Assembly: GCA_016720065.1 (NCBI GenBank)
Contig: JADJXY010000002.1
Location: forward strand, 2,369,001-2,433,000
From: Betaproteobacteria bacterium
GTDB taxonomy: Bacteria; Pseudomonadota; Gammaproteobacteria; Burkholderiales; Rhodocyclaceae
Length of the DNA stretch: 64,000 nt
Reading direction: 5' to 3'
The notes under the pieces were generated by a model. It did not search any database. It worked only from the letters and a program-made list of their open reading frames with translations, and was not told where the DNA came from. Below, piece after piece: positions 18,008 through 26,332 of the stretch; position 1 is the stretch's first letter; each line of letters starts with the position of its first letter. Position numbers and translations under genes: made by a program.

Positions 18008-19086
18008 CCCTGCTCCGCGAGCGCCGAGAGCTGCTCGGCCTGGTGCTCGTTGGCCAAGGCCGCCAGGAGTTCGTCCAGGTCGCCGTCCAGGATGGCGGCC
18101 AGTTTGTACAGGGTCAGGTTGATGCGGTGATCGGTGAGCCGACCCTGGGGGAAGTTGTAGGTCCGGATACGTTCGGAGCGGTCCCCGGAACCGATGAGGC
18201 TCTTGCGGGTGCTGGCGATGCGGCTCTGCTGCGCCCGCACCTGCACGTCCTTGATGCGCGCCGCCAGCACGCGCAGGGCGGAAGCCTTGTTGGCGTGCTG
18301 GGAGCGCCCGTCCTGGCATTCGGCGACGATGCCGGTAGGCAGGTGGGTGATGCGCACGGCGGAATCGGTCTTGTTGATATGCTGCCCCCCGGCCCCGGAG
18401 GCACGAAAGGTGTCGATGCGCAGATCGGCCGGGTTGAGTTCCACCTCGCCGACCGCGTCGGCCTCGGGCATCACGGCGACCGTACAGGCCGAAGTATGGA
18501 TGCGCCCCTGGGTTTCGGTCTCCGGAACGCGCTGCACGCGATGCCCGCCGGATTCGAACTTGAGCCGAGAGTAGGCCCCGAAGCCAGCGATGCGGCAGAT
18601 GATTTCCCGGTAGCCCCCCAGGTCGGATTGGTTGGCCGAAAGCACTTCCACCTCCCAGCGCTGACGCTCGGCAAAGCGCGAATACATGCGAAAGAGGTCG
18701 CCCGAGAACAGGGCCGACTCCTCGCCCCCGGTTCCAGCGCGGATTTCCAGAATGACGCTGCGTTCGTCGTCGGGATCCCGGGGCAGGAGCAACTTCTGAA
18801 GATCGATTTCCAGCTCGGGCAGGCGCGCCCGGGCGACGGACATTTCTTCCTCGGCAAACTCCCTCAGGTCCGGATCGGCCAGGAGGTTCTGCGCCTCGGC
18901 CAGATCGCCTTCGGCGCGGCGGAAGTCGCCGTAACGGGCGACGACGGGCTCCAACTCGGCCCGCTCCCGGGAAAGGCGGCGGAACTGCTCCATGTCGGCG
19001 GTCGCGGTCTCGGAGGCCAACAGGAGATCGATTTCCTCCAGGCGGTCGGACAGGTGGTCGAGCTTGAGGCGAATGCTGGCCTTCAT
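18004..19086 (-). CDS. prfA: Peptide chain release factor 1
   Basis: This factor recognises UAA and UAG in the ribosomal A site and triggers peptide release. It is 360 residues long. The catalytic GGQ is in ASGAGGQHINKTDSAV near residue 230, and ..HRVQRVPETETQGRIHTSA.. precedes it. The ATG at 19086 gives the canonical MKASI.. start. It is coupled to prmC by a GTGA overlap. In many relatives it directly follows hemA; here a REC-GGDEF gene on the other strand separates the two. Confidence 0.97.
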   Translation of the reverse strand: MKASIRLKLDHLSDRLEEIDLLLASETATADMEQFRRLSRERAELEPVVARYGDFRRAEGDLAEAQNLLADPDLREFAEEEMSVARARLPELEIDLQKLLLPRDPDDERSVILEIRAGTGGEESALFSGDLFRMYSRFAERQRWEVEVLSANQSDLGGYREIICRIAGFGAYSRLKFESGGHRVQRVPETETQGRIHTSACTVAVMPEADAVGEVELNPADLRIDTFRASGAGGQHINKTDSAVRITHLPTGIVAECQDGRSQHANKASALRVLAARIKDVQVRAQQSRIASTRKSLIGSGDRSERIRTYNFPQGRLTDHRINLTLYKLAAILDGDLDELLAALANEHQAEQLSALAEQG

Positions 19087-19205
19087 GGATCGTTCGGGGC
19101 GGGGGAAGCCCGCCATGGTAACCGACATTGCCGTCCGTCGGCGACGGGCGGCCTTGCTCCGGGCTCCCTTACCCCCGAATAATGCCCCCTTACCCGCCCG
19201 TCCTC

Positions 19206-20834
19206 ATGCCCCCCGTCTCAAACGCCCTACTCGCCGTTGCGGAAACCCTGGAAAGGCGCTGGCAGGACTATCTCGAACGCGGCGTCTTCGACGCCTTCGT
19301 CGAATTCACCCTGTCTCTCAATGGTCTCGCCGAGCACCTCGCCCGCCAGCAGATGCCCGGGCTGGTGCGCGCCTGCCAGGAACTCGAAAATACGGCCCTG
19401 AGCCTCTTCGGCAGCGGGGTTCCCCACCCCCTGGACAGCGACCGCAGCGGCATCATCGACCGCCAGTTGGGCGCCATCCTGCGCGAGTTGCGCCGCCATG
19501 AAACGCCGGCCGTCACCAGCCGACGGGGCAGCGAAGCCTCCCTGGGCCACGAAGGCGCCTGGAGCCGGCCGCGCCGCGTTCTCATCGTCGCCGCCCCGCA
19601 GCACCCCTGGAGCACCGCTCTCGCCGAGCAACTGGAATTTTTCGGCTTCCAGCCCAGCAGCATGCGCTGGGAAGACAGCCAGTCCGACGCCGAAACACCC
19701 CTCGCCGTCGTCTTCATCCCGGACCGGGAAGGCGACTACGGCCCGGAGGCGGTGGCCACCATCCGCCTGTTGCGCTCGGAATTCCCCGCCAGCACCTTCT
19801 ACTGCCTCTCGGTTCCCGGCGCCCTGGGCGCCATCATCGACTTGCAGCGCGCCGGGGCAGACATCTGCGTCCCGACGGGCGACAAGCTGACCGATCTGGT
19901 CTCCCGCATCCTCGATCTGGTCCAGGCCCGCGAGCAGCACGTCGCGCGCGTGCTGGTGGTGGAGGACTCGGCCACGGCCACGGCCCACATCCGGCGCTCC
20001 CTTTCGCAACACGGCATTGACAGCGAAGCCATCAGCGATCCCCGCCTGCTGCTCGAAGCCACCGCCCGCTATCGGCCCGACCTGGTCCTCATGGACATGT
20101 ACATGCCCTACTGCACGGGCGTCGAGGTGACCCGAGCCCTGCGCCAGTTGCGCGAATTCCAGGCCCTGCCTGTGGTGTATCTGTCGAGCGAGACCGACAT
20201 CGTGCAGCAGGTCGAGGCCCTGCGCCTGGGGGGCGACCAGTTCCTCACCAAACCGGTCAACCCGGTGGTCCTCGCCGCCGTGGTCAAGACCAAGATCGAG
20301 CGCTACCGCGAAATGCTCCACTCCGGGCGCCACGACAGCCTGACCGGCCTCCTCAACCACACCGCCGCCAAGGCCCGCCTCGATGAACTGGTGCGCTCCG
20401 CCGGCGGCGAGCCGGTCACGGTGGCCATGATCGACATCGACCGTTTCAAGTCCATCAACGACACCTACGGCCACCCGGTGGGCGATCAGGTCATCCGCAG
20501 CCTGGCCTGGCTCCTGCGCGGGCGCCTGCGCAGCAGCGACCTCATCGGACGCTATGGCGGCGAGGAATTCATCCTCGCCCTGCCCGGAACCGACGGCGGA
20601 CGAGCCAAGGCCCTGCTGGACCGCATTCGTGAAGATTTCTCCGAACTGCCGCTGGCCCACGGTAACGGCACCCTGCGCGCGACGTTCAGCTGTGGCCTGG
20701 CGTCCAAGGCCGACGCCGAAGATTCCGAATTGCTCATCACCGCCGCAGACGAAGCGCTGCTGGTCGCCAAGCGCTCGGGGCGCAATCTGGTGATCTCCGC
20801 CCTCCCTCGCCCGGTCGCCCGCGCCAAGATCTAG
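19206..20834 (+). CDS. Response regulator-type diguanylate cyclase (REC-REC-GGDEF)
   Basis: A protein of about 542 residues that likely makes cyclic di-GMP. The N-terminal 110 residues are helical with no clear family. Residues about 125-240 look like a degenerate receiver (RRVLIVAAPQHPW.. without a full acidic pocket). A true receiver follows (VLVVEDSATATAHIRRSL; phospho-site LVLMDMYMPYC; FLTKPVNP). The C-terminal GGDEF domain has RYGGEEFILALPG as active site, with SLTGLLNHTAAKARL at its start. No RxxD inhibitory site is obvious upstream of GGEEF. The start is uncertain: ATGs at 19128, 19182 and 19206 are in frame and none has a strong ribosome site. It lies on the opposite strand between hemA and prfA. 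Confidence 0.88.
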   Translation: MPPVSNALLAVAETLERRWQDYLERGVFDAFVEFTLSLNGLAEHLARQQMPGLVRACQELENTALSLFGSGVPHPLDSDRSGIIDRQLGAILRELRRHETPAVTSRRGSEASLGHEGAWSRPRRVLIVAAPQHPWSTALAEQLEFFGFQPSSMRWEDSQSDAETPLAVVFIPDREGDYGPEAVATIRLLRSEFPASTFYCLSVPGALGAIIDLQRAGADICVPTGDKLTDLVSRILDLVQAREQHVARVLVVEDSATATAHIRRSLSQHGIDSEAISDPRLLLEATARYRPDLVLMDMYMPYCTGVEVTRALRQLREFQALPVVYLSSETDIVQQVEALRLGGDQFLTKPVNPVVLAAVVKTKIERYREMLHSGRHDSLTGLLNHTAAKARLDELVRSAGGEPVTVAMIDIDRFKSINDTYGHPVGDQVIRSLAWLLRGRLRSSDLIGRYGGEEFILALPGTDGGRAKALLDRIREDFSELPLAHGNGTLRATFSCGLASKADAEDSELLITAADEALLVAKRSGRNLVISALPRPVARAKI

Positions 20835-20877
20835 TAGGTTTGCGCCGATGCCGAGGCGCGGTAGCGCGCCTCGGGGT
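20834..20877. repeat. Short repeat with GC-rich hairpin between the cyclase gene and hemA
   Basis: The spacer between two convergent genes holds a perfect 10-bp stem (20851-20860 with 20865-20874, loop GTAG). It is preceded by TAGGTTTGCG..ATGCCGAGGCGCG. The same motif recurs inverted at 22657-22683. There is no T-run, so it is not a canonical terminator, though the hairpin could still stop transcription from both sides. Confidence 0.6.
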
Positions 20878-20905
20878 GCCCGCGGCCCTGTCCGACGGGG
20901 GGCGC

Positions 20906-22156
20906 CTACTCTTCCCGATGCAGGTGAAAGAGGCGCGTCGCGGCTGACTGGAGGTCCTGCCGCTCTTCGCCCTCGGCCAGATTGAGGGCCTGGGTCGGTG
21001 CGTGCAGGAACTTGTTGGTCAGACGATGGGAGAGATGTTCCAGCACCTTGTCGGGGGCTTCGCCCCGGGCCAGGAGCTTGGCGGCATGTTCCAGCTCGTG
21101 GCGGCGCAGGCGCTCTGCGTTGTCGCGCAGGGCGCGAATGACCGGCACGGAATCGCGGGAATCCAGCCAGGAAAGAAAATTCTCCACCCGGCTGCTGATG
21201 ATGGCCTCGGCCTGGACGACCGCCGCCTGGCGGGATTCCAGGCCGCTTTCCACCACCTGGGCCAGATCGTCGACGGTGTAGAGGAACACGTCGTCGAGTT
21301 CGCCCACCTCGACCTCGATGTCCCGCGGCACCGCCAGATCGACCATGAAGATGGGCCGATGCCGGCGCGCCCGCACGGCCCGCTCGACCATGCCCAGGCC
21401 GATGATGGGCAGCGGACTGGCGGTGCAGGACACGACGATGTCGTGCTGGGGAAGGATTTCGGCCAACTCGTCGAGACGGACCGCCACCCCGCCGAATCGC
21501 TGGGCCAAAGCCTGTCCCCGCTCCACGGTACGGTTGGCGATGGTCACCTGGCGCGGCTTCTGGGCGCAGAAGTGGGCCGCGCACAGTTCGATCATCTCCC
21601 CGGCCCCGATGAACAGCACCCGCTGCTGCGCCATCGACTCGAAGATGCGCTCGGCCAGATGCACCGCCGCCGCCGCCATGGAAACGATATTGGCTCCGAT
21701 GGCTGTGGTACTGCGTACCTCCTTGGCCACCGCAAAGGAGCGCTGAAAAAGCTTGTGCAACTGCGTGCCGAGGGTGCCTGCTTCTTCCGCGACGCGCACC
21801 GCGTCCTTCATCTGCCCCAGGATCTGCGGCTCGCCGATCACCATGGAATCCAGCCCGCTGGCCACCCGGAAGGCGTGGCGCACGGCCTCCGGCTGCGGAA
21901 AGGTATACAGATAGGGCTCGATGCGCGACCGCTCGACGCGATGGTATTCCGCCAGCCAGTCCGCCGCCGCTGCGGGCGCATCGGTCGTGCAATACAACTC
22001 CATCCGGTTGCAGGTGGACAGGATGGCGGCCTCCTTCACCGGCTTGGCCGACACCAGATGGGCCAGAGCCTTGGGCAGTCCCTCGGCGTGAAACGCCACC
22101 CGCTCGCGGATGGCGAGCGGAGCCGAATGGTGATTGATGCCGAGGGTGAAGATCAC
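20906..22156 (-). CDS. hemA: Glutamyl-tRNA reductase
   Basis: The first committed step of the C5 heme pathway, reducing glutamyl-tRNA to glutamate-1-semialdehyde. It is 416 residues long. The N-terminal GINHHSAPLAIRERVAF and the catalytic cysteine in LSTCNRMELYC (near residue 50) are present. The NADPH domain (..VLFIGAGEMIELCA..) lies near 190, and a C-terminal dimerisation helix follows. With hemC, hemD and hemF, this window carries four heme-biosynthesis genes. Confidence 0.97.
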   Translation of the reverse strand: MIFTLGINHHSAPLAIRERVAFHAEGLPKALAHLVSAKPVKEAAILSTCNRMELYCTTDAPAAAADWLAEYHRVERSRIEPYLYTFPQPEAVRHAFRVASGLDSMVIGEPQILGQMKDAVRVAEEAGTLGTQLHKLFQRSFAVAKEVRSTTAIGANIVSMAAAAVHLAERIFESMAQQRVLFIGAGEMIELCAAHFCAQKPRQVTIANRTVERGQALAQRFGGVAVRLDELAEILPQHDIVVSCTASPLPIIGLGMVERAVRARRHRPIFMVDLAVPRDIEVEVGELDDVFLYTVDDLAQVVESGLESRQAAVVQAEAIISSRVENFLSWLDSRDSVPVIRALRDNAERLRRHELEHAAKLLARGEAPDKVLEHLSHRLTNKFLHAPTQALNLAEGEERQDLQSAATRLFHLHREE

Positions 22157-22272
22157 GGGTCGCGGGGGAGCAGGAATCGGCCCGGATTATAGCGCAGCCC
22201 TCAACGGCCCCCCCGGAGCGCCACCGCGGGGGGATGCGGTGAGAGTGGTCGGAACTGAAAGCCAGCGCGGAG

Positions 22273-22542
22273 ATGCTTGGGTATTCCCAGGTGCTTTCGC
22301 GCATCGAACAGACGACAGCGCGCCACGGGGCGGGCAAGGGGCCGGTTGACGAGGTTTCGTTCATGAAGCGGCACGGCCTTGGCGGCCGGATTCTCAATAC
22401 CCCGTTGGCCGACGAGTACCTGATCCGGGCGCTCGGCGCGAAGGTTTCCATCGACATGCGCCTCGATCTGTATGGGGATCGCGCCCTGTTCGAATTGCCT
22501 TGTGCGATGCGAGGGGAGGCCGGGCGGAAGGATTCAACCTAG
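22273..22542 (+). CDS. Small open frame of unknown function
   Basis: A possible 89-residue protein (..FMKRHGLGGRILNTPLADEYLIRALG..) with a GGAG directly before the ATG, which is too close for a good ribosome site. I recognise no family, and it may be a remnant. It lies in a 550-nt stretch between hemA and the next gene that has lower coding character. Low confidence that it is expressed. Confidence 0.3.
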   Translation: MLGYSQVLSRIEQTTARHGAGKGPVDEVSFMKRHGLGGRILNTPLADEYLIRALGAKVSIDMRLDLYGDRALFELPCAMRGEAGRKDST

Positions 22543-22700
22543 CAACATAGGTTCAGCTATGTTCGGCCCGCCCCGCATCCCCGCTCGCTTTGTCGCTCAT
22601 CCTCGCCATAGCTTCGGCTATGGCTGCGGTTCGCTTCGCGCGATCCGGGCGCGGAGGCGCGCCTCGGCATTCACGCAAACCTATCTGACTGACTACTAGG
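22540..22700. repeat. Interspersed repeat block (inverted partner of the 20.8-kb copy)
   Basis: The block contains a palindrome CATAGC..GCTATG near 22605-22622. At 22657-22683 it carries the reverse complement of the TAGGTTTGCG..ATGCCGAGGCGCG motif found at 20836-20860. The two copies flank hemA in opposite orientation. The surrounding sequence (Ser/Ala/Arg-rich nonsense when translated) looks non-coding and of a kind I associate with interspersed repeats in Rhodocyclales; that association is from memory. Confidence 0.5.
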
Positions 22701-22710
22701 CGCAAGCGCT

Positions 22711-23088
22711 ATGGATCCCGTCAACCCCCTCGCCGCGCTCGCCGCCCTCGTTCGCAAGCGCGTCGAATCCCGGCGCATCGAGGGCAAGCCGGTGGCAGCG
22801 GCCAATCGCCCAACTCACGCGGGATCAACCCCCGTACAACCCCGCACCACGCTGCCGGAATTGCAGCGCGAAATCGCGGTAGCTCTCCGCGCAGTTGAGC
22901 CCAGCGACCCGAACGCCCGAAGCAAAAAGCTGCGCATCTTCGCCGCGCGCGTGCTGCGCTGGCAATTCGGCGATGCCATGCTCGCCGACCCGGGGTTCGA
23001 GCAACTGATCGACGATGTCTTCGGGACATTGGCAGCAAACGAGCAGATTGCCGAAATGCTCGGTGCCCTTGAGGGCGGGGAAAAATAG
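22711..23088 (+). CDS. Hypothetical protein
   Basis: A 125-residue soluble protein (..ELQREIAVALRAVEPSDPNARSKKLRIFAARVLRW.., ..DPGFEQLIDDVFGTLAANEQIAEML..). Predicted largely helical, with a Pro/Thr-rich linker near residues 30-45. Its N-terminal half could be an interaction helix and its C-terminal half a small bundle. No signal peptide or known motif. The ribosome site is weak. It sits in the accessory strip before the FitA/FitB-type pair, but 176 nt separate them. Confidence 0.6.
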   Translation: MDPVNPLAALAALVRKRVESRRIEGKPVAAANRPTHAGSTPVQPRTTLPELQREIAVALRAVEPSDPNARSKKLRIFAARVLRWQFGDAMLADPGFEQLIDDVFGTLAANEQIAEMLGALEGGEK

Positions 23089-23201
23089 GGCTTGGCGGCT
23101 CGCCGATGACCCCCTTCGGAACGGGCTACCGGACTTCCGATTCGAGAGAGAAGTGAAAGAAGAACCGCTGAGCGTCTAATTTGCAAACAGACTCAATCAT
23201 C

Positions 23202-23230
23202 TTTGCTGCATGAATTCAAATGTCTATAAT
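23202..23230 (+). promoter_or_regulatory. Sigma-70 promoter and probable operator of the FitA/FitB pair
   Basis: TTTGCT (23202-23207), a 17-nt spacer and TATAAT (23225-23230) make a good promoter 35 nt before the antitoxin start. Two small palindromes, TGAATTCA (23211-23218) in the spacer and AATGCATT (23232-23239) just after the -10, are natural candidates for autoregulation by the ribbon-helix-helix antitoxin. Confidence 0.6.
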
Positions 23231-23264
23231 GAATGCATTGAGTGGGAAAACAAAAGGTGATTCC

Positions 23265-23522
23265 ATGGCCATGCTGACAGTACGAAATTTACCCGAAGAC
23301 GTGCACCGTGCCTTGAAGGTGCGCGCCGCACAGCACGGGCGCAGCACCGAGGCGGAGATTCGCGACATCCTGGAGAAAGCAGCGAAGCCGGAAGGTCGCT
23401 TGAAGCTTGGCTCGCTGCTGGCCTCCATCGCCCGTGAAGCCGGCGGGCTGACCGACGGCGAAGCCGAGCACTTCGACCAACTCCGCGACAAGACCCCGGC
23501 CGAGCCGATGAGGTTTGAGTGA
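23265..23522 (+). CDS. FitA-type ribbon-helix-helix antitoxin
   Basis: An 85-residue antitoxin. The N-terminal ribbon-helix-helix (MAMLTVRNLPEDVHRALKVRA..) and the FitA-like helix HGRSTEAEIRDILEKA are clear. The C-terminal 35 residues would wrap the toxin. The ATG at 23265 has AAGGTGA before it; an upstream in-frame start at 23220 lies before the -10 region and is discarded. Its TGA overlaps the toxin's GTG by 4 nt. It normally represses its own promoter together with the toxin. Confidence 0.9.
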   Translation: MAMLTVRNLPEDVHRALKVRAAQHGRSTEAEIRDILEKAAKPEGRLKLGSLLASIAREAGGLTDGEAEHFDQLRDKTPAEPMRFE

Positions 23523-23938
23523 TCCTCATCGACACCAATGTGATTTCCGAGCTATGGAAGGTCGAGCCTTACCCGGCCGTGCTGGCCTGGATCGACGCGC
23601 AGGCGGTCGAAACTTTGTACCTGTCAGCCATCACCGTAGCCGAGCTGCGTTTCGGCGTGGCGACCATGCCAGAAGGCAAGCGGCGTTCGATCTATCAAGA
23701 TCGTCTGGAGCGGGAGGTTTTGCCCGCCTTCACGGGTCGGGTGCTCCCCTTTGATCTGGAGGCGTCGCAAGCCTACGCGGAGCTCATGGCACGTGCGAAA
23801 TCCGAAGGCAAGGCGATCGGCAAAGCAGACGGCTACATCGCCGCCACGGCTGCCGCCCGCGCCTTGACGGTCGCAACGCGGGACGTCGCGCCGTTCCAGG
23901 CGACCGGCCTAGCAGTAATCAATCCGTGGATGATGTGA
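23519..23938 (+). CDS. FitB/VapC-type PIN-domain toxin
   Basis: A 139-residue PIN ribonuclease. The acidic metal-binding residues are visible in LIDTNVISELWK (residue 5), TVAELRFG (near 42), GKADGYIAATA (near 104) and TRDVAPF (near 121). It starts at a GTG overlapping the antitoxin stop (GTGA). Toxins of this class cut tRNA or other RNA; the target here is unknown. All catalytic motifs are intact, so it may be active. Confidence 0.9.
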   Translation: MILIDTNVISELWKVEPYPAVLAWIDAQAVETLYLSAITVAELRFGVATMPEGKRRSIYQDRLEREVLPAFTGRVLPFDLEASQAYAELMARAKSEGKAIGKADGYIAATAAARALTVATRDVAPFQATGLAVINPWMM

Positions 23939-23964
23939 AGCAACGCAAGAAATCGTGGTCTGTC

Positions 23965-25400
23965 CCCAATGCCGTTATGTCCCCAATGCCGTTAAGTTAA
24001 GGCCGGAATATGGTATAATTCTGACTGCAAAGTAATTATTATTCAATGGGATACATGAGAATGACTTTGCAACTTCCATGCCACACTGGTGGCCAAAATC
24101 AAGGCGGCCCTGACCTCTGACGAGTTCATCTCGGAACACCGGGCCAGTCCGAAAGACTTCACCCGTTGCCGCACGCTTACGTTCGCCACGCTGGTCAGCA
24201 GTCTGGCCCGCGGCATGACGCGAAGCCTGCAAGGCGAACTGGACGATTTTTTCGGCCGCCTCGCCAATCGGGCTCATCTGGTCCGAGCCGTCTCCAAAAG
24301 CGCTTTCTCCCAGGCCCGTCAGAAACTCTTGCCCTCGGCCTTTCGGGCTCTCAACGAGTTGTTGCTCAGCCAGTGGGAGCAGAGCGTCACCGTGCCTCGT
24401 TGGCACGGCTTCCGATTGTTGGCGGGCGATGCCACCACCCTGCGTCTGCCGACCTTGCCTGAGGTCATCGACGAGTTCGGTATGCATGGCGACCGCTGGG
24501 GTGGACAAACCCCCTTGGCCCAGGTCTTTGGCCTGATGGACGTGACCAGCGGCTTGCTCGTACACGGCGATCTGTGGGCATCGAGTACCCGGGAACGGGA
24601 GATGTTGGCGGACAGCTTGGCGCATGTGCGTGCTGATGATCTTTTGCTGCTGGACCGGGGGTTTCCGTCCTATTGGTTGTTTGCCTGGTTGATCGAACAC
24701 CAGCGCCATTTCTGCATGCGGGTCCGCGATGGCGTCGCCGGCATGGCGCAATTCGCGGCCTTCTTCCAGTCGCGGGCGACGGAGGCTGTCATTCAGGTCG
24801 AGATGCCGGCCGCCGCTGTACGCAAGGCAGCTGCCCAGGGATTCGCGATCCGGGAACGTCGCTTTCCCGTGCGCTTGATTCGTGTGTGCCTGCCTTCGGG
24901 ACAGGAGGAGTTCCTGGTCACTTCCTTGTTGGATAAAGCCGCCTTCCCTGCCAGCGAGTTCGCTGCGCTTTACCACCGCCGCTGGCGCATCGAGGAGTGC
25001 TTCAAGGTGCTCAAGTGCCGTTTGGCGGTCGAGCATTTCTCCGGGGAATTGCCGATCTCCATCCGACAGGATTTCCTGGCCAAGGTCTGGCTGGGGAATC
25101 TGGTGGCGACCTTTGCTTATCTGGCGCACGCGGCCTTGCCGCCGGAGAAGCAGGGACGCTTCTCGCCCAATCCGACCTATGCCATTACCGCCGTCAGAGC
25201 GATCTTGCCTCGTCTCCTTCTGCGCCTCGCCCATCCGGACAGGGCCTTGAGGGATCTGCTCTTGCTGATTGCCAAGACCCTCGAATGGCGGCAGCCAGGG
25301 CGCAGCTTTCCAAGAACCAGGCAACTCGTCAAACCAGCTCGGCATCGCGCTTATAAGCCCATCTGATACCATGTCAACGGCCTAACTTAACGGCATTGGG
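23965..25400 (+). mobile_element. IS4-family insertion sequence with duplicated left tip
   Basis: The element encloses one transposase gene. The terminal inverted repeats read CCCAATGCCGTTAAGTTA at the left (inner copy from 23982) and its reverse complement at the right, ending at 25400. The 17-bp tip CCCAATGCCGTTATGTC is present once more immediately outside (23965-23981), so the left end is duplicated. The flanks TCTGTC (23959-23964) and TCTGTC (25401-25406) look like the target duplication, possibly up to 9 bp as TCTGTCCCC. Without the element the flanks rejoin as GTGGTCTGTCCCCGATTATT. Confidence 0.85.
24089..25366 (+). CDS. IS4-family DDE transposase
   Basis: A 425-residue transposase. 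The DDE catalytic residues fit D in LLAGDATTLRLP (near 112), D in LLLLDRGFPSYW (near 190) and E in the Y-(2)-R-(3)-E-(6)-K signature YHRRWRIEECFKVLKCRL (near 299-316). The frame is intact with no frameshift, so it may be functional. It occupies nearly the whole element. It starts ATGGCC at 24089; no strong ribosome site is needed if it is read from a weak internal promoter. Confidence 0.93.
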   Translation: MAKIKAALTSDEFISEHRASPKDFTRCRTLTFATLVSSLARGMTRSLQGELDDFFGRLANRAHLVRAVSKSAFSQARQKLLPSAFRALNELLLSQWEQSVTVPRWHGFRLLAGDATTLRLPTLPEVIDEFGMHGDRWGGQTPLAQVFGLMDVTSGLLVHGDLWASSTREREMLADSLAHVRADDLLLLDRGFPSYWLFAWLIEHQRHFCMRVRDGVAGMAQFAAFFQSRATEAVIQVEMPAAAVRKAAAQGFAIRERRFPVRLIRVCLPSGQEEFLVTSLLDKAAFPASEFAALYHRRWRIEECFKVLKCRLAVEHFSGELPISIRQDFLAKVWLGNLVATFAYLAHAALPPEKQGRFSPNPTYAITAVRAILPRLLLRLAHPDRALRDLLLLIAKTLEWRQPGRSFPRTRQLVKPARHRAYKPI

Positions 25401-25739
25401 TCTGTCCCCGATTATTTTGCGATTATTTATACCATGTCAAAATTGGGACTCTGTGCATGCAGGATCAGACCTGGCAAGACCATATCTGTGCCGGGCGAAT
25501 CAAACGCCCCGGAAGTGGAGTAGGGGTACCTCAGCCAGGATTTCGATGAGGCGTTCAGCCAATTGGATGGTAAAAGCCCCCGAGCGAGGATGGCTGACGC
25601 AACTTGCGAAGAAAGTGGGCCCGGGGCGCGGCGGGGACATTCCCGCGTTCCCGCATGCCGGCGCCCTACGCGGGACTGGTCCCGGGGCGGCCGAAAAGCT
25701 ATCATCGCCCTCTTGCCGAATCGTCCCCGCCCCCCGGTC
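25401..25739. other. Non-coding stretch between the insertion sequence and the lipoprotein gene
   Basis: This 339-nt region carries the right-hand target duplication. It also has a second copy of ATACCATGTCAA (25428-25439; the first is at the right end of the element, 25367-25378). A short frame around 25527-25600 (YLSQDFDEAFSQLDGK) looks protein-like but has no start and may be a gene remnant. No RNA gene or clear terminator seen. Confidence 0.45.
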
Positions 25740-26330
25740 ATGTCTCCCCACCCCTTGCGTACCCTCCCGGCGTTCCTGTCCTGCCTCCTGCTGGCGGCTT
25801 GCGCCTCGCAGCAGCCCACGCCCCACCTTGCCCAGAGCGGCAACCTCAAGGTCCATCCGGGTCTGCTCGGGCAGCCTGTCCCGCCGGAATTGCAGCCCGT
25901 GGATGCGCGGGCGGTAGCGCGGGTGACGGCCGAGGGTGCCGAAGGTTCCGCGGCCACTCGCGAGGGCATGAAGGTGGACGAGGCCGGTCTGCGCACCCAG
26001 CGCAGCATTTACTTCGACTACGACCGGTCCGAGATCAAGGATGAGTACGCGGGAGTTTTGGCCGCTCACGGCAAGCACCTCAAGGCCAATCCCGCCCTGC
26101 GGGTCAAGGTGGAAGGCAACGCCGACGAGCGTGGCGGCGCGGAGCACAACCGGCGTCTGGGGCAGAAGCGCGCCGATACGGTGCGCCAGTCCCTGGTGGC
26201 CGGCGGCGCCGAGGAGAAGCAGGTGCGGGTGGTGAATTACGGCGAATCCCGCCCCAAGCTCCGCGGCCACGACGAGGAATCCTGGGCCGAGAACCGCCGC
26301 GCCGACATCGTGTACGAAAAGGAAGAGTGA
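25740..26330 (+). CDS. OmpA/Pal-family outer-membrane lipoprotein
   Basis: A 196-residue lipoprotein. A signal peptide ending in the lipobox LLLAAC (cysteine near residue 21) is followed by a short linker. An OmpA-like peptidoglycan-binding domain covers about residues 85-190 (..IYFDYDRSEIKDEY.., ..VEGNADERGGAEHNRRLGQKRADTVR.., ..NRRADIVYE). The ATG at 25740 is chosen because it puts the signal peptide at the N-terminus. The gene ends 2 nt before the downstream kinase ATG, so the two are one transcription unit. Likely location: inner leaflet of the outer membrane. Not the tol-pal Pal by context, since no tol genes are nearby. Confidence 0.88.
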   Translation: MSPHPLRTLPAFLSCLLLAACASQQPTPHLAQSGNLKVHPGLLGQPVPPELQPVDARAVARVTAEGAEGSAATREGMKVDEAGLRTQRSIYFDYDRSEIKDEYAGVLAAHGKHLKANPALRVKVEGNADERGGAEHNRRLGQKRADTVRQSLVAGGAEEKQVRVVNYGESRPKLRGHDEESWAENRRADIVYEKEE

Positions 26331-26332
26331 CC

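Noticed and set aside
25427..26008. Minus-strand frame across the lipoprotein gene
   Set aside because: It is antisense to a lipoprotein with a clear lipobox and OmpA domain, and it has no recognisable motif.
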